Assembly (NCBI RefSeq): GCF_023015865.1
Contig: NZ_JALKBC010000003.1
Location: forward strand, 1 to 64,000
Source of the DNA: Arenibacter sp. F26102
GTDB taxonomy: Bacteria > Bacteroidota > Bacteroidia > Flavobacteriales > Flavobacteriaceae
Length of the DNA stretch: 64,000 bases
Direction of reading: 5' to 3'
The notes under the pieces were generated by a model. That model ran no database searches. It was given only the letters and a program-made list of their open reading frames with translations, and was not told where the DNA came from. A program made the position numbers and the translations under genes. How positions within the stretch are numbered: position 1 is the first letter of the stretch; each line of letters opens with the position of its first letter. Positions 53,968 through 63,176 of the stretch are shown here, one piece after another.

Positions 53968-56547
53968 ATGACATTTAAAAAGTTGGCTTCTTCATCAAAA
54001 TTTTTCACGGTCCTGCTTATCTTGGCCATTGCCCTCTTAATGTTTATTGGGAGCGTTAGTTATAAACAGGTTGTACGGTTAGGTGAATCGGCAGATTGGG
54101 TTTCCCATACTTTGCAGATAAATAAGGAAATAAACCAACTCTTTTCTTACTATGACCAAATGCAATCTACGGAATTCAAAAACGTATTGCTACGGGACAC
54201 CATTGGAATATCCTCATTTAAAGTTTACCAGTCGGAGGTATTGGCGTCTTTTAAAAAATTAAAGGAACTCACGGGTCATAATCCTGCACAGCAAAAAACT
54301 CTTCTTAAGGTAAGCCAATGGCAGGATAGTCTCTACCAGGCCCTTAGTGCCATGTCACAAATTCCTTATCAAAAATCAACTTATTCCGAAGGTGATCAAA
54401 ATAAAATAGCTGATGTTGCCAGCGCTGTTACCCAATTAAACCTCCTGGAAAACCAAATGCAGCGTGAAATGCACTTGCAACTCGCAAAACGAACTGAAGA
54501 ATATAAATCCCAGATCTTTTTTACCCCTATAATGACCCTGTTGTTGGGAACGTTTGCCTTGTTCATATTCGTAATCTCCTATTTGCAGATTAATGCCCAA
54601 CGTAAAAAAACTGTTACTGCAGAAAAATTCTTGCAAAACATTCTCGCCAGTACAGACAACATTATCAGCTATTTTTTACCCATATATAATGATTCTGGAG
54701 AAATAAGTGATTTCATCATTGAGTTTACCAATGAAAAAATAGAGGAAGTGCTGGGAGAAAAATCCAAGAATATTGCGCATAAAAAAATGTCGGAGCTTGT
54801 TCCCATAAATTTTCAGAATGGCATTTTTGAAGAATTGGCAACTGTAATGAATGCAGGGACTCCCAGCAAATTTGAAAAATTCTTTAATTATAACGGCAAT
54901 TCTTTTTGGTTTAAGACCACTGCCGTGAAAATGGAGAAAGGGGTACTAACCACTTCCACAGATTCCACCGCAGAGCGGCAGCACACCCAGAACCTGAAGA
55001 TTTTGAACGAGAAGTTGGAAATACAAAACAAACAACTTGAGGAAACCAAGGCATTCCTGAATAATATCCTTGAAAGTACTAGTAACACCATCAGCCATTT
55101 AAGTACGGAAAGGGATCAAGATGGGAAGGTAACCGATTTTAAATATTTGTTTACAAATAAGGAAAGCGAAAGGCTTACTGGAAAACAGACAACTGAGGTC
55201 ATAGGTAATTCCATCTCTAAAATCTATCCGTCTGTACATGAGACGGGATTGTTTGATTTAATGGTTAAATGCGCTGACAAAGGGGTTATGGTAACCCATG
55301 AAGCCCTATACACCTTGAAAGGAGTTCCTCTTTGGATACATACTACCCTAAACAAATTGGACAACGGCATTACCCTTACTTCATATGACATAACCCAAAT
55401 TGTAACTTCAAAACAGCGCCTTTTAGAGCTAAATGAACAATTGACGATTCAGAATTCCATTTTGAACGATGCCGAAGCGGAAGCTAATATTGGTAGTTAC
55501 CGATTAAAAATTACAGATATGGAGTCGCACATGTCCGATAATTTTTACCGGATATTGGAATGTGAACCCAATGAATTTAAACTTAGCGCTGAAAGCTATA
55601 GACCATATGTGCATCCAAAAGATCTCACAATTTATGACGAGAAAGTAAAATTGGCCCTAGAGGATAAGATCATCAGCAATTTTAGATATCGTATCATTAC
55701 CAAATCTGGAAAGGTCAAATATTTACAGAATACTGGACATTACCTTCAAAATGAATTTATTGGCGTAGTAAGGGATATCACCAAAGAGTTACAAAACGAA
55801 CAAAAATTAAAGGAAAAAAACCTAGAGTTAAAACGTTCCAACAGTGAATTGGAATCCTTTAACCGCGTTGCCAGTCATGACCTACAGGAGCCACTCAGAA
55901 AAATACAGTTATTTATATCCCGAATAAACGATGCCGGGTCGGATAAGTTTTCCAAAAAGCAAGAGGAATATTTTAATAAAATAGCGTCGTCAGCCGATAG
56001 GATGCAGACTCTTATAAAATATCTCCTCTCCTATTCACGGCTAAATATTAATAAAAGGGATTATTTAATGGTTGATTTGAACCTTGTTATGGAAAAGGTT
56101 CAGGAAGATCTAGAAGCACCCATCAAAGAAACCGGTATGAAAATCCTAATTGGGGATCTTCCCGAAGTAAGAGGGGTACCCTTCCAATTGGAACAACTCT
56201 TCACTAACCTCGTTTCAAACTCGGTTAAATATCACAGTACCCAACAGATACCAAAAATCAAAATCGACTGCAGAAAATTGGAACGCAACGAAATTCAACA
56301 CAACTTTCGAAAAAAAGCCAAACAATATTACTGTATTTCCATAGAAGACAACGGCATTGGCTTTGACCAGAAAGACTCCGAGAAAATATTTGAACTCTTC
56401 CAACGTCTGCACTATAAAAGTGAATATTCTGGATCAGGTATTGGACTGGCTATCTGCAAGAAAATAGTTGAAAAGCATAAAGGACATATTGTGGCTCAAG
56501 GTGAACTTAATAAAGGAGCTACCTTTTACATTTATCTACCTGCCTAA
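53968..56547 (+). CDS. PAS-domain sensor histidine kinase (HWE/light-type HisKA)
   Basis: This 859-aa kinase has an N-terminal membrane anchor (about 10-30) and a periplasmic CHASE3-like region. A second TM helix lies at about 185-208. At least three PAS domains follow (about 220-330, 360-470 and 495-615). The HisKA domain has phospho-acceptor H637 (RVASHDLQEPLRK) and the ATPase has LFTNLVSNSVKYH, EDNGIGFD and GIGLAICKKIVEKHKG. The H-box DLQEPLR is typical of bacteriophytochrome-type kinases, but no bilin-binding GAF domain is seen. It should phosphorylate the receiver encoded next to it. Confidence 0.93.
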   Translation: MTFKKLASSSKFFTVLLILAIALLMFIGSVSYKQVVRLGESADWVSHTLQINKEINQLFSYYDQMQSTEFKNVLLRDTIGISSFKVYQSEVLASFKKLKELTGHNPAQQKTLLKVSQWQDSLYQALSAMSQIPYQKSTYSEGDQNKIADVASAVTQLNLLENQMQREMHLQLAKRTEEYKSQIFFTPIMTLLLGTFALFIFVISYLQINAQRKKTVTAEKFLQNILASTDNIISYFLPIYNDSGEISDFIIEFTNEKIEEVLGEKSKNIAHKKMSELVPINFQNGIFEELATVMNAGTPSKFEKFFNYNGNSFWFKTTAVKMEKGVLTTSTDSTAERQHTQNLKILNEKLEIQNKQLEETKAFLNNILESTSNTISHLSTERDQDGKVTDFKYLFTNKESERLTGKQTTEVIGNSISKIYPSVHETGLFDLMVKCADKGVMVTHEALYTLKGVPLWIHTTLNKLDNGITLTSYDITQIVTSKQRLLELNEQLTIQNSILNDAEAEANIGSYRLKITDMESHMSDNFYRILECEPNEFKLSAESYRPYVHPKDLTIYDEKVKLALEDKIISNFRYRIITKSGKVKYLQNTGHYLQNEFIGVVRDITKELQNEQKLKEKNLELKRSNSELESFNRVASHDLQEPLRKIQLFISRINDAGSDKFSKKQEEYFNKIASSADRMQTLIKYLLSYSRLNINKRDYLMVDLNLVMEKVQEDLEAPIKETGMKILIGDLPEVRGVPFQLEQLFTNLVSNSVKYHSTQQIPKIKIDCRKLERNEIQHNFRKKAKQYYCISIEDNGIGFDQKDSEKIFELFQRLHYKSEYSGSGIGLAICKKIVEKHKGHIVAQGELNKGATFYIYLPA

Positions 56548-56814
56548 ATTACTCTAGCTCGCGCTATTTAGCTACCTAAAGTTTTCGCACTATTTCGGCG
56601 AGGAATCCCCTTGTGGAATAGCGCAACAACACTCCCATTATAATATTTACTATCCAAAAACAATGGCTCAAGCCATTAAATTACTGCCGTTTTTGGTCAA
56701 AACAGCTCATTTTCGTTGAATTATATAACAGAATATAAAAATTGTATAACATAAAAGGCTCCCCCTATATCGAAATTTGTACAACACAAAAATTAACATT
56801 TAAAGACAACAACC

Positions 56815-56955
56815 ATGAAAAAGACAGTAAATCAAATTCCATTGAATTCGAAAGTCGGAAAAAGTTGGACGTTGGATTCCAACTCCAATCAAATTAGTGG
56901 TCTGCCTGAGAATTTTATTATGGGGATGACCAATCAAAAAATTGAATCCGATTAG
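56815..56955 (+). CDS. 46-aa small protein, unknown function
   Basis: A short frame begins MKKTVNQIPLNSKVGKSWTL, ends NQKIESD and starts 12 nt after an A-rich stretch. I do not recognise it, and it has no signal peptide or TM segment. It lies just before the 48-aa DUF5670-like gene, and a small inverted repeat (56974-56992) lies between them. It may be a real small stress protein or a chance frame. Confidence 0.35.
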   Translation: MKKTVNQIPLNSKVGKSWTLDSNSNQISGLPENFIMGMTNQKIESD

Positions 56956-57011
56956 GATTTAAATCTACAACACAATGACCTGGCAGGTCATTTATTTGCC
57001 AAATTGAAGTA

Positions 57012-57158
57012 ATGTCCAAAATGTTGATTATTGCAGCCTTAATTATGCTCATTATCTGGGCCATTGGACTTTTTATGTTCGACGTGGGCATTAAAATACA
57101 TTTTTTCCTATTGGTGGCTGTAGGACTTTTTATTACAAAGGTGATAAGAGAGAAATAA
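57012..57158 (+). CDS. DUF5670/lmo0937-family small membrane protein
   Basis: This 48-aa protein has two hydrophobic segments: MLIIAALIMLIIWAIGLFMF and FFLLVAVGLFITKVI, separated by DVGIKIH. The pattern W-A-I-G-L and the central G match the lmo0937/DUF5670 family of tiny membrane proteins often found near stress genes. It ends 25 bp before an AraC regulator gene on the same strand. Confidence 0.8.
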   Translation: MSKMLIIAALIMLIIWAIGLFMFDVGIKIHFFLLVAVGLFITKVIREK

Positions 57159-57183
57159 AGCAATTAACTTAAAACAAGGAACC

Positions 57184-58215
57184 ATGAAAATAGTATATCT
57201 AAAATCGAATAACATAGAAAACATATTTAGTCAGCTAAAGCAAGATTTAGGGGGTAGTTTAGTAACTAGTGCACAGGAATATAATCTGCAACTGGACAAC
57301 AATTATGTTCGTGGTGAAATTAGGGGAATCTCATTTAAGAACAATATTGCCTTTATGGAATTTGACGTTATTTTTAGTGAAGATACCCTTATCATAAATA
57401 ATATGCCGGTTTCCAATCCCATTCATTTTATGTACTGTGCTCAAGGAAAAGTATCCCATAGTTTTGGAATAAAGGGTGAGAAAAGACTCCTGAATCAATT
57501 TCAAACCGGAATTTTTTCTTGCGACCCTAGCAAGGATACTACTTTGTTTTTTGAAGGAAATGTGAACATTAAGTTTTCCAACATTATGGTGGACACCCAT
57601 AAGGTAACTTCGGGTGATGAAGGAAGTGACCTGTTACAAAAACAATTATTAAAGACCTTTATGCCTAAAAACAATAATGAAACTTTTGCCTATACCGGAT
57701 CCTATAACTTACAAATAGCCGATAAAATGCAACAATTGGAAGCTATTACCCAAAAAGGATTGGTGAGAAACTTATTGACCAAAGGTATTGTCCATCTTAT
57801 TCTTGCCATGGAAATACAACAGCATAAGGAAGATAAGAAAAATGCAAAAAACAATTTTGGTTCATTGAGCAGGGAAGAGATAGAGGATATAAAAGAAATG
57901 GCCAATTTTATAAAAAATTATCCTGAAATTCAATATAGCCTGAAATACCTGAGTAAAAAAACTGGCCTTTCGCCAGCAAAGCTACAGGAAGGGTTTAAAT
58001 TGTTATTTGATAGGACAGTAACCGATTATATAAGGAACATAAGGGTTGAAACTGCTGAACATCTTATTAAAACTACAGACCTCAACATTTCGGAAATTGT
58101 ATATAGCGTGGGATTGACCAGTAGAAGTTATTTCTCCAAGATATTTAAGGAAAAATATAATTGTAGTCCTAAATACTATCAGGATCACCAAAATCCGATA
58201 GCTGCAACAGCTTAA
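57184..58215 (+). CDS. AraC-family transcriptional regulator
   Basis: This 343-aa protein has an N-terminal ligand or sensor domain of the Bacteroidota AraC type (about 1-215; a beta-rich region with PVSNPIHFMYCAQGKVSHSF). A C-terminal HTH domain (about 235-335) shows YLSKKTGLSPAKLQEGFK and SEIVYSVGLTSRSYFSKIFKEKYNCSP, split over 305-331. It is preceded by two tiny genes (46 and 48 aa). It is a candidate regulator of the nearby stress genes. The effector is unknown. Confidence 0.92.
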   Translation: MKIVYLKSNNIENIFSQLKQDLGGSLVTSAQEYNLQLDNNYVRGEIRGISFKNNIAFMEFDVIFSEDTLIINNMPVSNPIHFMYCAQGKVSHSFGIKGEKRLLNQFQTGIFSCDPSKDTTLFFEGNVNIKFSNIMVDTHKVTSGDEGSDLLQKQLLKTFMPKNNNETFAYTGSYNLQIADKMQQLEAITQKGLVRNLLTKGIVHLILAMEIQQHKEDKKNAKNNFGSLSREEIEDIKEMANFIKNYPEIQYSLKYLSKKTGLSPAKLQEGFKLLFDRTVTDYIRNIRVETAEHLIKTTDLNISEIVYSVGLTSRSYFSKIFKEKYNCSPKYYQDHQNPIAATA

Positions 58216-58243
58216 TATATATTAGTTTGATTCGCTTCTCAAT

Positions 58244-58269
58244 AACCAGTCTTCTCGACTGGTTTTTTT
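58244..58269 (+). terminator. Rho-independent terminator of the AraC gene
   Basis: AACCAGTC (58244-58251) pairs with GACTGGTT (58257-58264) around a 5-nt loop, followed by a T-run (58263-58269). Confidence 0.85.
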
Positions 58270-58530
58270 GTTTCCATACTGTAATTTCAACCTATTTCCA
58301 CAAATGCTATTAATTATATAATTCATGGTCCATTGGGTTGGATCCCTGTTTTAAACGAGAATTACATGAGCACCCAAAAAAGGTATATTCCCAATCCCCA
58401 AAGGAAAATGGGCATATAGGACGAGCTCACAAAGTAGTTCTCTACAGGACAAGCAAGTTGTGCAAAACAAAATCGTTTGGGACCATTGATTATTGGTATG
58501 GCCAGCCACAAGAACTTGCCCACCAATAAT

Positions 58531-58563
58531 AAAAAAAACGGCAAGAAAATTATTCTTGCCGTT
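58531..58563 (-). terminator. Rho-independent terminator of dps
   Basis: AACGGCAAGAA (58537-58547) pairs with TTCTTGCCGTT (58553-58563), an 11-bp stem. On the minus strand a T-run follows (58531-58538). Confidence 0.85.
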
Positions 58564-58589
58564 CGCGAAAGTTGAGTATAGTACATCTA

Positions 58590-59081
58590 CTACTTAAACG
58601 TCTTTAGGGACGCCCTAAGCATCCAGGACATCTGCTCATGTAATTGCATAATCCCGGTTATAAAATCGGCCGTTCCCTCGTCGTTATGTTCCTCTGCATT
58701 TTCGCCAATACTCTTTCTTATAAACTGTATAATGGTTGTATGATCTTTTAAAAGGGCCTCCATAAAGCTATAACTATCGTTCTTTTTTGGACTTTCATCC
58801 TTTAGATGTGATAGATCTAAAAACTCATTTAAGGTTCCGGGAGAATAAAATCCCAACATGCGAATTCGCTCGGCGACCTCGTCTACAATCTTTTCAATTT
58901 TATTGTATTCCTCCTCAAAAAACACATGCTTGGTATGGAAGTCAATTCCCTCCACATTCCAGTGCGCATTTCTCAGTTTGGTATATAGCAGATATTCGTC
59001 CGCCAAAAGTTTACGAAGCATTTCTACCACGGCCTTTCTATTATCTTTCTTAATTCCGATATCGGTTTGTGTTGTTTCCAT
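58590..59081 (-). CDS. dps: Dps-family DNA-protection ferritin
   Basis: Dps stores iron and protects DNA in oxidative stress. This 163-aa protein has the ferroxidase-site residues H40 (RNAHWNVEG), H52 (HTKHVFFEE), D67 and E71 (VDEVAERI), and the fourth-helix pattern MQLHEQMSWMLRAS. Length and motifs fit the Dps/ferritin-like family closely. The N-terminal extension is short and charged, which may help DNA binding. It is convergent with the AraC gene, with its own terminator. Confidence 0.95.
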   Translation of the reverse strand: METTQTDIGIKKDNRKAVVEMLRKLLADEYLLYTKLRNAHWNVEGIDFHTKHVFFEEEYNKIEKIVDEVAERIRMLGFYSPGTLNEFLDLSHLKDESPKKNDSYSFMEALLKDHTTIIQFIRKSIGENAEEHNDEGTADFITGIMQLHEQMSWMLRASLKTFK

Positions 59082-59226
59082 AATAATTTTTATTTTTCGT
59101 TAATACTGACAAGTTAAGGTTCCCACTTTCGAAACCTTGATCGGAACAATTTTTTGTTTTGCTCTATTGCATTGAAGCCCAAGAATAATCCAGACTAGGA
59201 AATTTTCTCAGGTGCAACTACCCCTT

Positions 59227-59637
59227 TCAAATACCTGAACTATCCAATTCCGGCAATCCAACAAATCGTGAAGGTGTTTTTATTGGGATAAATTTGCCCC
59301 CTATAATTACTATGGGGCAAATCAGCAATTCAGAATTGTTTTTAAGTATTTTTAGCCAATCATCCTCTCCCAATTTCAAGTTTCCTTTTCCAAATTTTGT
59401 TTTAAAATCCGAATGGTCCTTATTTACAAGATCAGCTATCTCCATGCCCAAACCATCCGCCAATTCCACCCACTGAGTGCCCGTAACCACGGTTTTTGCA
59501 ATATCAATAGCCAGAACATGCTTTTTGGATGATATTACATAGGCATAGGTTTGCTTCCCAAGGGAGGTGGCAGAGTGGTAATACAATGTAATTTTTCTTG
59601 TGTCTTTTGAAATGATTCCCATATAACTTTTTGTCAA
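59227..59637 (-). CDS. ArsC/Spx-like protein without the catalytic cysteine
   Basis: This 136-aa protein has an ArsC/Spx-type thioredoxin fold in outline: a start ITLYYHSATSLGKQTYAYV, then KTVVTGTQWVELADGLG, WLKILKNNSELLICPIVIIGGKFIPIKTPS split over 94-123, and a short tail. In ArsC-type enzymes a Cys follows the first strand (C-x5-R or CxxC). Here the position reads S-A-T-S with no Cys. The only Cys is in LLICPIV. It may bind a partner rather than reduce arsenate. Enzymatic activity is not supported. Confidence 0.7.
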   Translation of the reverse strand: MTKSYMGIISKDTRKITLYYHSATSLGKQTYAYVISSKKHVLAIDIAKTVVTGTQWVELADGLGMEIADLVNKDHSDFKTKFGKGNLKLGEDDWLKILKNNSELLICPIVIIGGKFIPIKTPSRFVGLPELDSSGI

Positions 59638-59710
59638 AAGTTATATGAAAACCTTAAATTGGGATGTTGCATTCAATTTTAAGATTGATGCTATTGCAAT
59701 TCAAAAAAAT

Positions 59711-61282
59711 CTATTCTTTTTTGCCGTCCCCGGTAAGGGTATTCAAAATACCATCCATAACATTGTTCCACAAATAATTAAAGAAAGATTTGGTAGTATC
59801 CCTCTCAGCATATATCACTCCATATCTATAGCCCCTATCATCTGTTTTGGAACCGTCATTGGTGATCATATTACCTATAAAGGTCAAAAATTTATTGACC
59901 CCCAATCTATCTTTTTTTAGGACCATAAAACGAAAATCCCGATACTTCATTTTCATATCTCCCCTAGAACTTATGGCATCTCCACTAACAGTGAAATAAA
60001 GCTCATTTATATCTCCTTCTGCTTTCGTCCTAAGATTGGATTTTAGAAACTGGTTGATACTTTCTGATTCAAAATCCTTCACCATTCCAGATACATAAAA
60101 AGCATCGTTTTCCTTGCTGGAGTCAAAATTCCACTGGAGCTGAATTGGGGCATTCCCCATAAGAAGGGCCCTAGCCTCTATCATGGTCGTCTCACCATTT
60201 TCATAGGTATTTGAAACGTTGTTCAATCTTGCCTCCAAATCCGAAAACACCAGTTCTCCCGGCAAAGTCCCCACATTTACCAATTCGGCGTATGACAAAT
60301 GGCCTTTATTAATAATGACCTCGGAAATATCCAAATCCATGGGCATCTCCCGTAATTTCCGGCTGTATAATTTTTTTTGCACCCAATCATCCTGAATCAG
60401 CTTATCACGATATATTTCGCAAATGGGGTTTTGAATATGTACTGAATTGGTCTTTAGAAAAAATCGGTCCGCATTAAATCCATATTCCATTTTGGACAAT
60501 TTAACCACTGGCATCTTCAAATCAATATGGTCACGTTCTTTTTCCAATATCTCGGAAAGAGTCACTTTGGTATACTTGGACTTCAAGGATACATTATTTA
60601 GTTCCACCTCCTCATTTTTTATGCTTGCATCCCTCACGGTTAAAGCTTCATAAGGGCCCAGATCCACAAATATTTTTCCCGTACTCAAGGTGTAGGCTCC
60701 ATAAGAAAATGGTATTTTCTTTTCAATGAGTATTTTATCCGTTTTTAAATTTTCAACGGACAAATTCAATTTTTCCACCATAAACTTTATTGTATCGGTT
60801 TCTTTTTGAATATCCACAAGTTCACCGTCCACAATCTCCAGACGGGCCAATGTAAAAGATTTCCCTGTTTTCGCCTGCTGTGGTAAATCGAAATTAATTT
60901 TCCCGGAATCAATACCACTATAATATCCAATTTTAGGGTTAAGCAACTTTATATTCTTGGCGCCAATATTGTTCCTAAAAAAATAGTTGAAATATCCAAA
61001 GCCTTCCAAGTTAAAAGCTTTCATGTGCAATTCTGCAAGTTTAACCCCGGAATCCCTATCTCTTAATTCCAAGGTAATATCCTGTAATTGAACAAAGCCC
61101 GTTAGCAGGTTTACTTCTATTTGGCCATGTACCAAGTGAATGTGATCAGGTATTTTTTGATCAAGGAAATTGATAATATATTTTTTGACTCCAAATTGCA
61201 GAATGAGGATTATCGTAAAAATTATTGCCGCCCCAATAGCGATGGTTCTGAATAATCTATTTTTTATAATTTGGATTGCCAT
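59711..61282 (-). CDS. AsmA/DUF748-like envelope protein
   Basis: This 523-aa protein has one N-terminal transmembrane helix (about 12-32, IAIGAAIIFTIILILQFGV). A long periplasmic beta-rich region with repeated short strands follows (HIHLVHGQIEVNLLTGFVQLQDITLEL, split over 42-68, and VVKLSKMEYGFNADRFFLKT). This pattern is typical of AsmA-like/DUF748 proteins that act in lipid transport or envelope assembly. The exact subfamily is not certain. It stands alone on the minus strand. Confidence 0.8.
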   Translation of the reverse strand: MAIQIIKNRLFRTIAIGAAIIFTIILILQFGVKKYIINFLDQKIPDHIHLVHGQIEVNLLTGFVQLQDITLELRDRDSGVKLAELHMKAFNLEGFGYFNYFFRNNIGAKNIKLLNPKIGYYSGIDSGKINFDLPQQAKTGKSFTLARLEIVDGELVDIQKETDTIKFMVEKLNLSVENLKTDKILIEKKIPFSYGAYTLSTGKIFVDLGPYEALTVRDASIKNEEVELNNVSLKSKYTKVTLSEILEKERDHIDLKMPVVKLSKMEYGFNADRFFLKTNSVHIQNPICEIYRDKLIQDDWVQKKLYSRKLREMPMDLDISEVIINKGHLSYAELVNVGTLPGELVFSDLEARLNNVSNTYENGETTMIEARALLMGNAPIQLQWNFDSSKENDAFYVSGMVKDFESESINQFLKSNLRTKAEGDINELYFTVSGDAISSRGDMKMKYRDFRFMVLKKDRLGVNKFLTFIGNMITNDGSKTDDRGYRYGVIYAERDTTKSFFNYLWNNVMDGILNTLTGDGKKE

Positions 61283-61471
61283 GTATTGGAGTAAAAACCA
61301 TCAAACACAAAAATCGGACTTAAAACCTAGTTTATTGGTCCAACAAAATTTAAAATTAACTGAATTGAAGAATAAGACCAACGATTAGCTATTGCGTTAA
61401 TATTTGCTTTGATGGCACCCTTTTTGATCCAAATTTTTCACTAATCTTGCGATCGAATTAAAGATATAAAA

Positions 61472-61975
61472 ATGAAAAAAATATTTAGTGTATTAGCAGT
61501 TGTAGCAATAACAATGGTTGCGGCAAACGCCCAATCAATTTCCAAAAATGCCCTAGGGTTAAGATTAGGCGACAATGACGGTTTTGGTGGAGAAATTTCC
61601 TATCAAGCACGCTTAAGCAATACCCATAGATTGGAACTAGACTTAGGCTGGAGAGATGGCAAAAATTATGACGGATTTAAACTTGCCGGCTTGCACCAAT
61701 GGGTATGGAATATTGAAAATGGCTTTAATTGGTATGTTGGTCTTGGCGGTGGTATTGGATCTTTTAGTTTTAATGACAATAAAAACTTTAATGACGGTAA
61801 TGACTATACCGATACTTTTGTTTTTGGCGCAGGAGATATAGGTATTGAATACAACTTTGATATTCCTTTATTGATTTCTTTAGACTTTAGGCCGGAAATA
61901 GCTTTTGGTGATGAACGTTATAACAACAACGATTTAGGTTTGGATATTGCCCTTGGATTAAGATATCAATTTTAA
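61472..61975 (+). CDS. Small outer-membrane beta-barrel protein
   Basis: This 167-aa protein has a Sec signal peptide (about 1-20, ending VAANAQ). An eight-strand beta-barrel pattern follows, with alternating hydrophobic and polar residues and Gly-rich turns (GGEISYQARLSNTHRLELDLGW, NWYVGLGGGIGSFSF, DIGIEYNFDIPLLISLDFRPE). It ends in the outer-membrane C-terminal signature LRYQF. It is probably a structural or osmotic-response outer-membrane protein. It is followed by a very stable terminator. Confidence 0.85.
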   Translation: MKKIFSVLAVVAITMVAANAQSISKNALGLRLGDNDGFGGEISYQARLSNTHRLELDLGWRDGKNYDGFKLAGLHQWVWNIENGFNWYVGLGGGIGSFSFNDNKNFNDGNDYTDTFVFGAGDIGIEYNFDIPLLISLDFRPEIAFGDERYNNNDLGLDIALGLRYQF

Positions 61976-62348
61976 ATCATATGAATCCTGGAATCAAAAT
62001 ATTTGATTCCAGGATTTTTTTAATCACACCGCTTTATCTCAAAACTTAAATAGGAATAATCCCTTTTTCAAATATTGTATGGCTGGCGGCCGCAATAGTT
62101 GATTTTATTCCTCATTTCCAATTATTAGTGCTCTCCTGTTAGACCTTCGCAGGTTTAGTAAACCAAGACAATACACCCTCCGTAATATTTCAATCTCTTC
62201 TTAAATTTATTTTCTGGTATAGGAAATTTCCCAATAGCACCAAAAGGCAATAGCTAATGCCTTTATTAATAATACTTGTTTGATCATTAGAGTTTGTCTT
62301 TAAAGTTTTTTAAATTACTGAAGTAAAATCAGTTAAACTTTTATAAAA
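61976..62348. other. Intergenic region, terminator only
   Basis: Apart from the terminator at 61984-62021, I see no gene or clear promoter in these 373 bp. It contains a short G+C-rich word (GGCGGCCGC, near 62084). Confidence 0.5.
61984..62021 (+). terminator. Rho-independent terminator of the beta-barrel gene
   Basis: Positions 61984-61998 and 62002-62016 form a perfect 15-bp stem with a 3-nt loop, followed by a T-run to 62021. It starts 9 bp after the stop codon. Confidence 0.9.
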
Positions 62349-63092
62349 ATGAAAAAACTGGAAGGACAGCTCGTAATCGTTACTGGTGGAGCAAGAGGAA
62401 TTGGTGAAGGAATCTGCAAGGTCTTTTGTGACGAGGGCGCCACTGTAGCCTTGTGGGATGTTTTGCAGGATGGCCAACAAACGGCCAATAAAATTACCAA
62501 AAATGGAGGTAAAATATTCTTTCAAAAGGTAGATGTCACTAACCAGGAATCCGTTGACCAGGCCGTTGCCAAGATTATATCCAACCACGGAAAAATAGAG
62601 GTACTGATCAACAACGCAGGAATTATACGTGACCGTTCTATCCTAAAAATGAGTCGTGAGGAGTGGGATCAGGTAATGCGGGTCAATATAGATTCCCTAT
62701 ACATTACCGCAAAAGCGGTAATACCTCATATGAAGGAGGCCAATTATGGGCGAATAATTTCCGCATCTTCCGTTAATGCCTTCCAAGGCGCCTTCGGGCA
62801 AACTAACTATAGCGCCAGTAAAGCTGCCATAGTTGGCTTTACTCATTCTCTATGCAGGGAAGTTGGCAAATACAATATCACCGTAAATGCAGTTGCCCCT
62901 GGATTTATTAAAACCGAAATGACGGATTCCATGCCAGAGGATGTAATTCAGGCGGGTATTTCTACGATACCTGTGGGCCGAATAGGCACTCCTGAAGATA
63001 TGGGGCATGCCTATCTCTTTCTGGCCTCCAAGGAAGCCGGTTTTATTAGCGGGCATACCTTACACGCCAACGGGGGTGCCATGCCAGTGTAA
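62349..63092 (+). CDS. Short-chain dehydrogenase, FabG-like
   Basis: This 247-aa classical SDR shows the cofactor motif TGGARGIGEG (TGxxxGxG), NNAG (VLINNAGIIRD), the catalytic Ser (ISASSVNAFQG) and Y-x-x-x-K (NYSASKAA). It resembles 3-oxoacyl-ACP or acetoacetyl-CoA reductases by its NAGIIRDRSILKMSREEWDQV segment. NADPH use is likely but not proven. A second SDR gene follows 84 bp downstream on the same strand, probably in one operon. Confidence 0.9.
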   Translation: MKKLEGQLVIVTGGARGIGEGICKVFCDEGATVALWDVLQDGQQTANKITKNGGKIFFQKVDVTNQESVDQAVAKIISNHGKIEVLINNAGIIRDRSILKMSREEWDQVMRVNIDSLYITAKAVIPHMKEANYGRIISASSVNAFQGAFGQTNYSASKAAIVGFTHSLCREVGKYNITVNAVAPGFIKTEMTDSMPEDVIQAGISTIPVGRIGTPEDMGHAYLFLASKEAGFISGHTLHANGGAMPV

Positions 63093-63176
63093 TAGAAATA
63101 ATTAAGATTCTGTAAAAACGAAATTTAAGATACCATAACAAATTCATACTCGTATGGCCTTCCAAGAAAAACCATC

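Larger units (their letters stand above)
58216..58589. other. Intergenic region with two convergent terminators
   Basis: The only elements seen are the plus-strand terminator of the AraC gene (58244-58269) and the minus-strand terminator of dps (58531-58563). Short frames between them are not supported as genes. Confidence 0.6.

Noticed and set aside
58338-58529. 63-aa frame between the AraC and dps genes
   Set aside because: It lies between two convergent terminators, has unusual composition and runs into the dps terminator.
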